The position numbers were made by a program, and so were the translations under genes. From positions 69,300,186-69,364,185 of the forward strand of contig OZ038380.1 in NCBI GenBank assembly GCA_964036045.1: a DNA stretch of 64,000 nt. Reading direction: 5' to 3'. The stretch is from Eutreptiella sp. 'Long Island Sound 2002'. Taxonomy: Eukaryota; Euglenozoa; Euglenophyceae; Eutreptiales; Eutreptiaceae. The notes below the pieces were generated by a model that saw nothing but the letters and a program-made list of their open reading frames with translations, did no database searches and was not told the DNA's origin. Below are positions 54,394 through 64,000 of this stretch, in pieces (the first letter of the stretch is position 1; the number at the start of each line of letters is the position of its first letter).

Positions 54394-55035
54394 TCATGTA
54401 CTATTGAAGCAAACAACAATGACGGCCATGAGGGATGTGCAATTTCCTGATATCCACACATAACACACAGGCTTTGGTGAGGTGCAGTGAGGTATGCCGA
54501 CCATGTTTTGGTGGGCGAACCGCGAAGGGATAAAGGGATGGGGGGGGGGGGACTGATTCCAGATCATTGGCCCTGGCAGTACGGAAGTTGCACGCCTTCC
54601 CTTTGTAAACACTCGATGAAACCCATAGTCCGTCAGCTCTGTGCATCTGCCAGACTGGATGCAACAAACCTGATGCGAATCTGCCAGCTGGTACCTTGCA
54701 GTGTCCTGCTGCACATGAATGCCTTGCCTCGCACGGAGCTGCAGGACACAGATGAGAGCTGGACCACACACTATCATTGAACATCGCATCTCTTTGTTAC
54801 CTGCCGACTGCATTAATGGGGCGTCATTAAAGCACCACTGCTTTTGAACAATGAGCAATTTCCAGACACACTGCACACCATCCTCCAGGTTTGCGCGCAA
54901 AATGGGCAAGCGGTTCTTGGGGAGGTTTGGCCCCATCATAATGCCAACCAAATTAAAAATGGGCTGTTGACATGAGCAGAACCAAATCTTCACAGCCATG
55001 AACCAGCCCATCTTTCCCACTACAACCGGGTCATA
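54394..55035 (-). CDS. possible exon(s), unknown product
   Basis: After an acceptor-like GGTTGTAG near 55022 the frame reads GKMGWFMAVKIWFCSCQQPI, FNLVGIMMGPNLPKNRLPIL, RANLEDGVQCVWKLLIVQKQ. This is convincing in composition down to about 54800. Below that it becomes Cys/Pro-rich and doubtful. It probably continues the gene at 55088-55800 on the same strand. Confidence 0.35.
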   Translation of the reverse strand, partial: YDPVVVGKMGWFMAVKIWFCSCQQPIFNLVGIMMGPNLPKNRLPILRANLEDGVQCVWKLLIVQKQWCFNDAPLMQSAGNKEMRCSMIVCGPALICVLQLRARQGIHVQQDTARYQLADSHQVCCIQSGRCTELTDYGFHRVFTKGRRATSVLPGPMIWNQSPPPHPFIPSRFAHQNMVGIPHCTSPKPVCYVWISGNCTSLMAVIVVCFNST

Positions 55036-55087
55036 CACATGTCATCTTCTGGTCTGAAGCACAACCGCTGCGATCAGAAAACAACTG

Positions 55088-55800
55088 TTAGACGGTGTCG
55101 CCAGGCTCAGACGTGAGCCATGGGACAACGACAGCTTGGCCAAGAGAGACCACATCACACTTTGCAGCGTCTAAGCCTCGCCCAGCAACACAACCTTCGC
55201 CCTGTAGGTCTGCCAAGGGGACCATCCCATTCCGAAAGGTACTGATACCACAAGGCGGCAAGGTTTGGGAAAAAATAGAAATAGGAGCGGCAGGCCCCTC
55301 GCGGACAAGACACTGCGTGCATAGCACATTTCCGTTCCCGGCACTGATATTGCCAACTACAACAGAATCACGGGCCAAAAAAGTGACGTAAATGCTGTTC
55401 GAGGTTTGTACAAAAGCAGACGCGTAAGGTCGGTTTGTGCACATCCAAACGCACCACTTCATCTGTTCAGTACTTGGCAAACTGTGGCGTTCTTCAATGA
55501 TATCCCACACAACAACATAGTCCTCACCCTGCCAACAAACGACATACACACCTCCACTGACTCAAGGTGCTGCCGATTCTGCCGGCCAGACATCATGCGC
55601 CGTTCCCAGTCTGACTTCTTGACCAAATGCTCTCGTCCAGCTGCCTCCTCTACAGTCAGTACTGTGCGGACACTCTCCTCCGCAAACGCCAAGGCACTTC
55701 GGGCCCTAAAATTGGGGTCGTTATGTACTACTGCTGTACTGGTACTATTCCTTGGGATTCGTTGGCTTGATCCCAAAAGAAAATTGACACTGGCCGCCAA
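55088..55800 (-). CDS. unknown protein, two blocks joined by a 23-bp intron or a frameshift
   Basis: The first block reads STAVVHNDPNFRARSALAFA, EESVRTVLTVEEAAGREHLV, KKSDWERRMMSGRQNRQHLE. The second reads GEDYVVVWDIIEERHSLPST, NSIYVTFLARDSVVVGNISA, and ends LTSEPGDTV. The two frames join exactly if 55529-55551 (GTGTGTATG...TTGGCAG, 23 bp) is removed as a GT-AG intron in phase 0. A one- or two-base error would also explain it. No domain recognised. It may be part of a larger gene with the exon at 54394-55035. Confidence 0.4.
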
Positions 55801-56094
55801 TAATCGAGTGCTAGTGGGTCTGAGTTGACCACGTGACCAGTGAGTCTGAGTTAACCACTGACACACGCTGTTTTGTTTGCCACACTTTGGAGGTTGGGAT
55901 ACACACTTGTTTGCACATAGGCAAGACACAGGAGTCAAAAAACGCACAGTGGGCTTTGAGCAAGAGCATCTTAGTCAAAATCAACACAGCACATCTGGAC
56001 ACACCCTCTGCACAACCTTTTTGTGTTTGGGATACAAAGGATGCACATTCCAATAGGATGTGAAAAATGTAACTCGTGTACAAAAAAACCGTCA

Positions 56095-56240
56095 AGTCGT
56101 GTAATTTTTTTTGGCGGTAAATGCGTGTGATTTTGTTTTGCGGTAAGTTGTGTGAATTATAACAAAAATTGAATCTTTTTTTAAGGTAAATGCGTGTAAT
56201 TTTTTTTTGCGGTAAGTCGTGTAATTTATAAAGAAGATTG
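56095..56240. repeat. tandem repeat of GGTAAATGCGTGTAATTTTT units
   Basis: Two long units of about 75 bp, each made of two related halves: GCGGTAAGTCGTGTAATT and GGTAAATGCGTGTGATTTT. Confidence 0.75.
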
Positions 56241-56458
56241 AAAAATTGAAAGAAATGCAACTTTTGCAAGACATGTGCACTATGTACAATTGCCGGTTCC
56301 GTACGGCACCCCATAGCAACCAATGATGGAACGCCGAGTCCACAGAGCACATAGTACTCTGTGTGGCCACCAATTAGTTGGGACTCGGCCAATATAACAT
56401 AGTATCCCATGGTGTCATTGGCACTAGAGACAAAATCAGGCCCAAGAAAAGAGTCCCG

Positions 56459-57085
56459 AAGTCGGGTAACCCCATACCCTATTTTGAGGTCGCTGAGTCC
56501 GAATATCATAGTGGTTTCAAGCAACTTTGCGAGTTTTTTTTTTTTTTTAGAAAATCACCAGTTTACGTTGAAAAACGCACTCAGTGGGAATGTGCAAAAC
56601 TCGTCAAGATATGCCCAAACCGTGACGTGGCACCGACAAAATCGGAACAAGCGACCTTAAAATAGGGGGGTGGTATGCTTTGATTTCAAGATGGGTCCAC
56701 AATGTCGAACTTCTATGGTGGAGCGCCTAAAAAGTAGGGGTACTTTCAGGTATCCGCGGGAGGATATCACCAATAAGTTCACAAGTGGAAAGCCTAGGTA
56801 CCCCTACTTTTTAGGCGTTCCACCATCAAAGTTGGACATTGTGGATCCATCTTGAAATCAAAGTATACCACCCCCCTATTTTGAGGTCGGTTGTTCTGAA
56901 TTTGTGGGTGCCAAGTCACGGTTTGGGCATATCTTGACAAGTTTTGCACATTCCCACTGAGTGCATTTTTCAACGTAAAACAGTGATTTTCTAAAAAAAA
57001 TAAAAAAACAACCGCAAAGTTGCTTGAAACCACCATGATATTCGGACTCAGCGACCTTAAAATAGGGTATGGGGTTACCCGACTT
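56459..57085. mobile_element. foldback element: 285-bp inverted arms, 54-bp loop
   Basis: The left arm 56459-56743 (AAGTCGGGTAACCCCATACC ... CGCCTAAAAAGTAGGGGTAC) is inverted in the right arm 56798-57085 (GTACCCCTACTTTTTAGGCG ... GGGTATGGGGTTACCCGACT) with few mismatches. It encodes nothing convincing. It lies 18 bp beyond the last in-frame codons of gene B, so it may have been inserted into or have truncated that gene. Single-stranded or transcribed, it would fold into a long hairpin (siRNA or miRNA-like precursor potential). Confidence 0.85.
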
Positions 57086-57102
57086 CAAAGATTTAGGCTA
57101 GG

Positions 57103-59433
57103 TTACCCTATTTCCACAAGGGGGTCAAAACACCCCCCCCCCCCCGCGCCTGTTCCTAAAACATCCCCGTTCTGGGGATGCCGTTGGGTACTGCGTAGGA
57201 TATCGAGGAGATCCAAGAGCTCTTGGTTCTGATCTGTACGGGACTCATATATGCCAAATGGCTTCCAAAAGAGTTGGTGTCTCCCAACCTCCCGGGCAAT
57301 ATCGAGGGGGGCAAGGATGGTTCTCCGAGAAATGGGTGCATTGCACATATCAGTGCACACCTTCAACATTTCTCTGTGCTGTCGAACAACTGCCATGGCC
57401 ACTGTGTCCACCCGGTCCACTAGGTCACGCAAACTCGGGTGGCCAAGAAAAAGGGGAAGGGGGGTTGTGTGCAACACCGCTATTGCGGTGACATCTAGAC
57501 GAACATTTGGTTTCACTAGACTGGCCCGAAACTGGGCATGCCACCAGTTGTCCACCCACACCACAATATCACGGCGAACAATGCTGCGCCACAGTTTGCG
57601 GAACCGCAATGCCCCCTGGTCTGCAATAGACAATCGGGATGGCTTGGTGGGACCTGCTTGCACCAGCTTGCGGTTGTCTGCCCACATGACAGCAATGGTG
57701 CTCTCACCAGTGGGGAGTGCCGCTTGTGGCAAGGCCATGCAACGCATACCCAGCCATACATAATAGGCCTCCTTGGAAAAATTAGTTAGCCAACGCGGCC
57801 ATTGTTTTCGTGCCAACGCCTTGCGAGTGCGGTCAAGCGTAATGCGGGACCGTTGTTGACACGTAGACCCGCACATAATTGTATAAATTCCTTCGCCACA
57901 CCATGGCGCCCAGCCGACAATATCATTTGGCGACCAGTGCGCCATTCTTTCTTACAAAGAGACCGCATGTAGCAGACATGCAACGCCATAGAAACCGCTG
58001 CCATAGTGAGAAGATAGTCTGGGTGGCACAACAGGAGGAGGTGGGAACCAGAACAGGACACTAGCAATAGGCGTAGACTAGCACATAGTGGGAGCTAAAT
58101 TCACACGTGAGGTAAAAGAAGTACGGGCTGGCATTGCGGGTAGCATGCACAGAAGACATGAAATTAGGTTGCTGAAAAAAGTTGGGCCCTGCAAAGCCCA
58201 GAATCTCCAAATTAGTAATGGCGGGCCGTGTAATAGACAGAGGGGACATAGGAAGCCACGAGCCGGGAGCACGTAACCGAGAAGGGGTAAAAGTAGCATT
58301 TGGCGCTGGCTGGGCTCTGCAAAGCCCAAGGTCCCAAAAAGTGATAATTATGGGGTGCATATCACACATGTGGGAACTAGACCAAACATTTAATGGATCA
58401 CATATTTTTCCGGTATTTGGCCGGTGGTATATCAGGTAGTAATGACCACCGTGACCGATACTGACCATCTCTCTTTACCGGGACAGTAGATGGTTGTGGG
58501 GACGCAGATGGAGCCACACCCAGCGACAATCCTACATGCACATGTGGCAACATTGAGTACCTTGGGGTATGTCGGTTGTCCGCAACAGCGGCAGTGGGCA
58601 ACAGAGAAGTGCGCCGGGGGGGATGCAGGAGGGAAGTCCTTTGGGGTAGCGCATTATCAAATAGGGGCACTGGGGCGCTAACTGAACGCCTACCACTGGA
58701 GGTGATTGAAGTGCGACTCAAGGCATGGGGGGGTGCTTCTATGTGGTACACGCACTGGTGGCAACAGGCTATATTTTGACTGCCCACCGGTGCGGTGTGC
58801 TTCCACAGGTGGTGGATGGGACCGTATGTGCTGGCGATCGAAGTTGTGCCGATCAATCTCTGTAAAGTGTCGGTTGGTCGGCATCCGGGGGAGGAGGGGC
58901 CGAGGAGGTGGGATACGGGGATGGAAAGACGACTCAATAGGGGGACGTGGTTCTAGATTAAGGGTATGCAGGATCAATGCAGCGCGCTCCTCGCTGCGTG
59001 ACAGAAAATGGGATCGGCATATCCGATCCCCTTGTTGCCATGTGACAACGGGGTTGCGCATTGGGTTCCGCAATGCAAAACGGAACCATACACGAAGCCG
59101 CCAGATGTATTGCACGAACCATCGTGCCTGGTCACCACTGTTGTCCCTCAGCAACTCCATTGTCTTTGGAGTCAATGGGTCATTAAGGGAAGCCTTTGGT
59201 GGGGTTGGCTGGTCCTTGGGGACGAGGTTTGGTGGCCGCGGTGGGGATGGGGGTGTTGACCGCGTAACCATAATCGCCTCTTGCAAGGCGAGCGTAGCTG
59301 CAGCACGCGCTGCTGTTTCACCGGTCGATGGGACCGGTAAGGGTACAGGTCTTGCAACCTCATCTCCCTCGGTATCCTGGCCGGCACCCGGTACATCCAC
59401 TTCCGTACGTCTAGCATGTGGAAAATCAGCCAT
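57103..59433 (-). CDS. gene B: putative transposase-like protein, truncated 3' end
   Basis: Starts at ATG 59433 (MADFPHARRTEVDVPGAGQ). Exon 1 has DPLTPKTMELLRDNSGDQ and WFRFALRNPMRNPVVTWQQG, then a Pro-rich, Arg-rich linker with a frame change near 58.9 kb. The last block (57945-57103) reads YYVWLGMRCMALPQAALPTG, IVVWVDNWWHAQFRASL, NVRLDVTAIAVLHTTPLPLF, HPSLRDLVDRVDTVAMAVVR, ILAPLDIAREVGRHQLFWKP and HRHPQNG-like text, ending at a TAA. The IVVWVDNWW box lines up with HIVWFDNFYRRRF in gene A, followed in both by a similar spacing to LP and H/YP. The downstream domain present in gene A is missing; the hairpin begins 18 bp further on. An intron near 58.1-58.4 kb carries a pair of palindromes. Confidence 0.5.
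58183..58328. repeat. pair of palindromes, 128 bp apart, within gene B
   Basis: 58183-58200 (TGGGCCCTGCAAAGCCCA) and 58311-58328 (TGGGCTCTGCAAAGCCCA), between the N-terminal and C-terminal coding blocks of gene B, so probably intronic. Confidence 0.8.
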
Positions 59434-59864
59434 GGCTGTTGTAAAAAGAAGATAGCATGTTACATGCACTCAATATGTGGAACATATGACGAGATAGTAA
59501 ATGTAAAAGCACTGCACGGTGTGCATAAAAGGGAAATGCAATAGATTAGGGTATGTTGCAAACAATGTGTCCTGAAACCCCCATAGAATCCGACGCACCA
59601 CAACAATAGAAACATCACTTCACCAAGCTCGGACTACACCTGCGTGCAAACAGTCTAAGGTCTTGTCGTATAGTACTCCTTAATGGCCACTGACTGTCAT
59701 ACTTACACAACTCCACGGTGGCACCATTGTAAAACACGATACAAGAGCAACGCAACAGAGAGGCATAGAACAATATTCTAGCAGCCCTCATGGAGAATAA
59801 GTTTCAAAGTGTCGTAGCGCTATAATGTCACACAAAAGGGGGCAAAATGGGACATTGTGAAGGT

Positions 59865-59954
59865 CTGGGCTCGGCAGAGCCCAGCCAACAGAAAAACCCC
59901 AATAAGCACCGCTTAAGTACCAACTTTATGACTGCTGGGCTTTGCAGAGCCCAG
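59865..59954. repeat. pair of palindromes, 70 bp apart, upstream of gene B
   Basis: 59865-59884 (CTGGGCTCGGCAGAGCCCAG) and 59935-59954 (CTGGGCTTTGCAGAGCCCAG), about 430-520 bp 5' of the gene B start. Confidence 0.85.
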
Positions 59955-60247
59955 GTTGTTGGAAAATCCTAATATAGGCGTTGTTTTGGCACTTCCGTCT
60001 AGATGATGTGGTGCCTGGTGTGGCACGCGTCTTTGATCATTGCCCACCGGTCATGTATGTAGGAGTTGTATCCTTGATTCCTCTTATTGCTGACCGAATC
60101 GGGGACAATGTTTAGGCTGACTATGTTAGAGTGTCGGCAAGAGTATACCACTTAACCCAGCGCCATGTAGCGTGGCCACTTGACCACTGTATACATGAGC
60201 CAATTGTTGTAACGGGGGTAGGTACAAAGGGAATAACTTGTAACCTC

Positions 60248-60333
60248 GGCTCTGCAGAGCCTAGAGATCTAAAATGTGTAATATTGGGGCCTAAAATGAC
60301 TTACACAACTGGTCTGGGCTCTGCAGAGCCCAG
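60248..60333. repeat. pair of palindromes, 66 bp apart, upstream of gene B
   Basis: 60248-60261 (GGCTCTGCAGAGCC) and 60314-60333 (CTGGGCTCTGCAGAGCCCAG, perfect 20-bp palindrome). Confidence 0.85.
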
Positions 60334-60399
60334 CCTGAAGCAAAAATGCAAATTTGCACCCGTATTTTAGCACATGCAAAACACCACCCATCACCCCTT

Positions 60400-61030
60400 T
60401 TTTCGCTAAAACGATAGGGGGCACTATGGGCCTCCACGCCGCTACGACGATAACCCCCGGGCATGCATGGTGCCAACCAGCTATCACCCACCCACTATCG
60501 CTAGCATACAATGCGACTCAAACCTCAAGCAGCCGGACAATATGTCGCTGAATTGTGATAGCATCTTACAACCGGTAGAGCTTGCGGGTTAACTTCACTA
60601 TATCCAGGCGCAAGAGTCACATTGACCAAGGGACCCTTGCGCGTCCTGGCCTGTGTCGTGGCTCCCCAACAACCGTACAGGGCCCAAAGGTACAACACGG
60701 CCATCCGAGCGCAATAGCATGTGACGGAGATATGCAATATATCTACAACATGGCCGTAACCATATGCCGCGACAAAGACGCCACACGGGAGTGTTCTGAC
60801 GCCGACGTCACCAAAGGGTGTGTGACAACACACATCACAAGCAAGTCACCATGGAGTGGATCGTCAACCACCGCAAGGTGTCCGAGTCCCGCACGTCACA
60901 CCAACGCGAGCAAATCAGACGCAATTGGGAAGTGGACTTGCTCGCCAAGATAGCCACGCGACTTCCAGTCCTATATTACGATACCATGGGTCCAGAGCTC
61001 GTCGCACTGTAGTGGGCCTGCTCCCACCCC
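60400..61030. other. no gene with confidence
   Basis: Short plus-strand ORFs. One reads RTSHQREQIRRNWEVDLLAK (about 60.9 kb), which is basic and could be an upstream part of the ORF at 61040, but the frame is broken. Confidence 0.3.
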
Positions 61031-61039
61031 GGCACAAAA

Positions 61040-61480
61040 ATGGATTCCGCAGAGGAGACACGTAACAACGTTCCATGGCACACATTGGAAGTCTTGATTG
61101 TGCATGCGGGGAGATCAACACATGCCCTAGTTGAGCTCGCTTTGGGGCGAGAAGCACTAGGAAATAACGGCACGCCATCACAACGTGCCACCGCCAAGTG
61201 CCCACTCTGCGCCCCTCAACTCGGTACCATTGTTCACAACCGCCTCGTTCATTGCATGGCATGGAACGATACATTAGGAAACATGAGGTTAAACACATGG
61301 GGACTCTTGCAAGACACTGTGACCAAACCGTGGACGGAAAGCATTGGCGGCAGACGTGTACCATGTGTCCTACTTACGTATCCCCTAGTCAGTGTGGGAA
61401 CACGTCCTGAGATCAGGGCCAGTGCACTTCAAGGCGCGGGTGGCTTGGCACCAATATTACGCGCGAGACGGCGTGTCTAA
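61040..61480 (+). CDS. ORF with CCHC-like zinc knuckle, transposon-like
   Basis: Reads LVELALGREALGNNGTPSQ, then CPLCAPQLGTIVHNRLVHC, a C-x2-C-x8-H-x5-C arrangement like the zinc knuckle found after RT domains in LINEs, then MRLNTWGLLQDTV. No RT or RNase H was found nearby in a readable frame. It could be a retrotransposon remnant or an unrelated small zinc protein. Confidence 0.35.
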   Translation: MDSAEETRNNVPWHTLEVLIVHAGRSTHALVELALGREALGNNGTPSQRATAKCPLCAPQLGTIVHNRLVHCMAWNDTLGNMRLNTWGLLQDTVTKPWTESIGGRRVPCVLLTYPLVSVGTRPEIRASALQGAGGLAPILRARRRV

Positions 61481-61489
61481 GCTGCACGC

Positions 61490-64000
61490 CTAACTCAACG
61501 TGCCCCCCCCCCCGTGAACCACATGCACCACCCATGCCAGCCACATCCGTGCGAGCATGGTACACGAACCTGTGCCCGCGTGCTATACGGCCAAACCCCA
61601 CGGCACCAACCTCCGGAAGCTAGTAGGGTCTACGGACCCCCGGGAAAGGGCGCCGCGGCTGACACGAAGCCTCCCACCGTAGAGTGGCGAGGACATGGGG
61701 CCATCCGCAATTATACCATAGCATGGTGTGGGCAGCAAAATTCCTCCACCAATAGTTGTGCCCAACCAACACGGACCCCAGGGAACCGCAGATGTCCATG
61801 GCCATGCGGTACTTGGCTCAGCCCTGGTTCATGTACCGGCAGGCCCGCTTGAGCACCGAACTCACGGGCGCCTACCATAATAGCTTGGATACCTTAGTGC
61901 GGCAATCCCATCCCTGGCATTCATTCTTGTGCCACGTGGCGGTCTAGGCAACCTCTGCTGCCAACCACTACCAACAACAACGGCGGCAGGTCGAACTCTT
62001 TTGGGTGACGTGGTAGCTATGGCCGTCCGAATATGCGGGGCATAGTGCGCACCTACCTCCCTCCGAGAGCCAATGCCAAAGTAGGGGCATAATGATGGGC
62101 ACACGATCGCCACGGGACACCACCCCAAACGGGGAAACATAGCAAATTTGGGGCAGCTACCCTAAACGACCTATGGCAACAATTCTATGAACAATTCCCC
62201 GGCACTCCTAAGTCTGTGGCGACGGCTTCCGTGTATTCTTTGCGAACGGTCGGTAAGGGAACTTTTGAATGGGGAGCGAAAATCAAGCGAATATGGATGC
62301 AAAAATGTGCGGTTTCCGCGAGAAAAGATTTGCTTCAAAGAGTTGGGGTGGTGGCAATATTTTTAAATTTTCTAATAAAATTAAAATCTAGGTGCCTACG
62401 GAAAGAAATGGCCCTTTCTTGATACATTATGGTGCAACGGTGCCCCACAAGGTGCCCTATTACTACTGCGGGCGTTTCCTCCAACTGCGGCGCCATTGCA
62501 AACAAATCGCGTGATTTTCGCATTGATTTTCGCAGAGGCGCGCACCTCCACCGCGTGGCGCGCACCAACTCAAGTATCCGGTGGCACCACAAGCCATGGT
62601 CATATGCCCGCATGTCCTAGGCCCGCCGCTTGCGGATTGTGAAACGCTATGACGCGAAATGTACATAGTTGAGGTCACTAAGTGCCCTCCGGCGGATATG
62701 CCACGCCAATGCCGCACTGTGACAAGCCCTTGTCCACGCATGGACCTCTTGGTGCCATGCCACCCCTCTCGACGGGGATGGTCATCAATGGTGCCGGTTC
62801 TCAACCACAACCTGCACACCTACACGGCCACATAGGAGGCTTAGGCCCTCGCTATTGCGCACGACTTTCAGCTGGACTTTCGCAGCATCGGAATTTTCTT
62901 GCGATTTTCGAACAACTCCGTTGTGCATTTCTCGATGGTTTGTGTCTGGCGCTCGGCAATGGTCTTGGAATGCAATGTAAGCTGCTACATGCTGCACCCC
63001 GCACAATATGAAGTGACTTGCAATGTTTTGCCACTTGTTTCTTGCCGGTGTGCTCTTATTTTAATGCCCCGTGGCAGTGGACCCAAGGGACGGACCGCCT
63101 TCGCCCATGTCAAGTCCAGACAACACAAGGAACGCCGAAGTCACCAGAAAACATTGTCACCTGGGAGCTAGGTGGAGCATACGCGGTGCAACAATTGCCG
63201 GACATGGGGCAAAGCGTGTTGACGCCGGTAGCCAAGGGGGCAGGGGGGGGGTTGCAAACCCTACGGCACCAACCCTATGGGGGAGGACCATGGCGGCAAC
63301 ATGGCGCATCCGGTCACTCCATCTGTCGAGGACCCAGGCGGAGTACCTCACCCCTCATCTAGTTGAAGGTGTACCCTAGGAGGACGTGTGGGCCACAATG
63401 CCGAATCTCGCACGGCCCTCTGCGGAGGGCTTCGTTGCCAAGCCGGGTGAGGGTGTCGAGCTCTATGCTACCGTTTGCCCGTTACTAAAGCGGTTGCAAC
63501 AACTATATGGTTGTCAACCGGTGGAACCTGTCCACGTCCAACAACGTGGCGATCCAAGACTACATTAGATGCCGATTGCGGTGGATTGCACATCATGCCG
63601 GTGGGAGGCACTCATTAAGATGTGCCCTGAGGAGGGGGGAATGAACCACAAGCGGGTGAGAGGTGGACTATGGGCTGATGCTTGTTTCGGAGGGGTGGGA
63701 CAAGTTGGCGAAAGAGGTGCGCGTATGCATGTCAAACAAGATGGTTGTCTGGGGGGGGGGGGGGGGTAGGAAGGTTACGCGAACGTAGTATGCGAATGGG
63801 CAAGACCAACTTAGCGTTACAATCGCTTAAGCTGTTGTGGTCACATTTGTGGATTGAGCACACGTATTTCGATCTTTGCCGGCAAGTGGAGACTCCTCTC
63901 CAAATTTTCATGCTTTGCCATGGAATGGAGCCACCATAGCGAAAATAGCGCAATTTTTGCAACATTGTTTCCGATTTAATGTACAAAGGTCGCAAACTTC
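61490..64000. other. no supported gene
   Basis: Many short ORFs in all frames, none with a motif. Poly-C at 61503 and G runs near 63240 and 63750. No match to the repeat families described above. Confidence 0.4.

Noticed and set aside
13354-60333. Palindromes as rho-independent terminators or restriction-site artefacts
   Set aside because: No T-tract follows, they lie within introns and upstream regions, and the flanking arms extend beyond the PstI site in both variants.

Overview
This is a nuclear scaffold segment from a eukaryote with a large, repeat-rich genome. The evidence is GT-AG introns in several coding stretches, a decayed non-LTR retrotransposon, long (TA)n tracts, tRNA-derived pol III promoters, dozens of poly-G/poly-C runs and a 200-base assembly gap (47752-47951). 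The scale and the gene types (orphan multi-exon transposon genes, reverse transcriptases, a tRNA-Cys-like SINE) suggest a protist or alga, possibly green-lineage. I cannot name the species. I see no bacterial operon, CRISPR array, rRNA or confident functional tRNA, and no gene I would call a conserved host housekeeping gene.

Layout. 1-4.3 kb: three 1.2-kb non-autonomous DNA transposons with matching ends, set in (TA)n tracts. 4.6-6.2 kb: a broken reverse-transcriptase-like gene (minus) with a tRNA-like SINE between its parts. 6.3-10 kb: simple repeats, old fragments of the 1.2-kb element and one orphan ORF. 11-14.9 kb: a plus-strand spliced gene with a GGQH signature. 15.2-16.2 kb: a minus-strand spliced gene. 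17.4-26 kb: a run of orphan ORFs, all on the minus strand, with a TTCGAA-containing repeat array upstream of two of them. 27.6-29.9 kb: a putative transposase gene (here 'gene A'). 31-32.3 kb: a LINE 3' end with a dead RNase H. 33.2-37.6 kb: a four-exon transposase-like gene ('gene C'). 38-42.7 kb: a LINE with ORF1, endonuclease and reverse transcriptase, all broken. 43-53 kb: mainly repeats and foldback elements. 53-56 kb: minus-strand exons with an IQ motif, a Tudor-like barrel and unknown proteins. 56.5-57.1 kb: a 285-bp-arm hairpin at the end of 'gene B' (57.1-59.4 kb). 60-64 kb: mostly unassigned, with one zinc-knuckle ORF.

The most unusual pattern is that transposon-like genes carry their own short palindromes inside introns and in their flanks. 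The GAACGCTCTGCAGAGCGTTC type goes with the 13-16 kb and 28-29.6 kb genes. The CTGGGCTCTGCAGAGCCCAG type goes with gene B. The GTTCTAG/CTAGAAC type occurs in all three introns I could define in gene C. The first two types share the core GCTCTGCAGAGC and usually occur in pairs 66-158 bp apart. Genes A and B also share a VW-x-DN motif, which suggests one family of large spliced transposases. Many reading-frame breaks fall at poly-G/poly-C runs, so some 'pseudogenes' may be sequencing errors.
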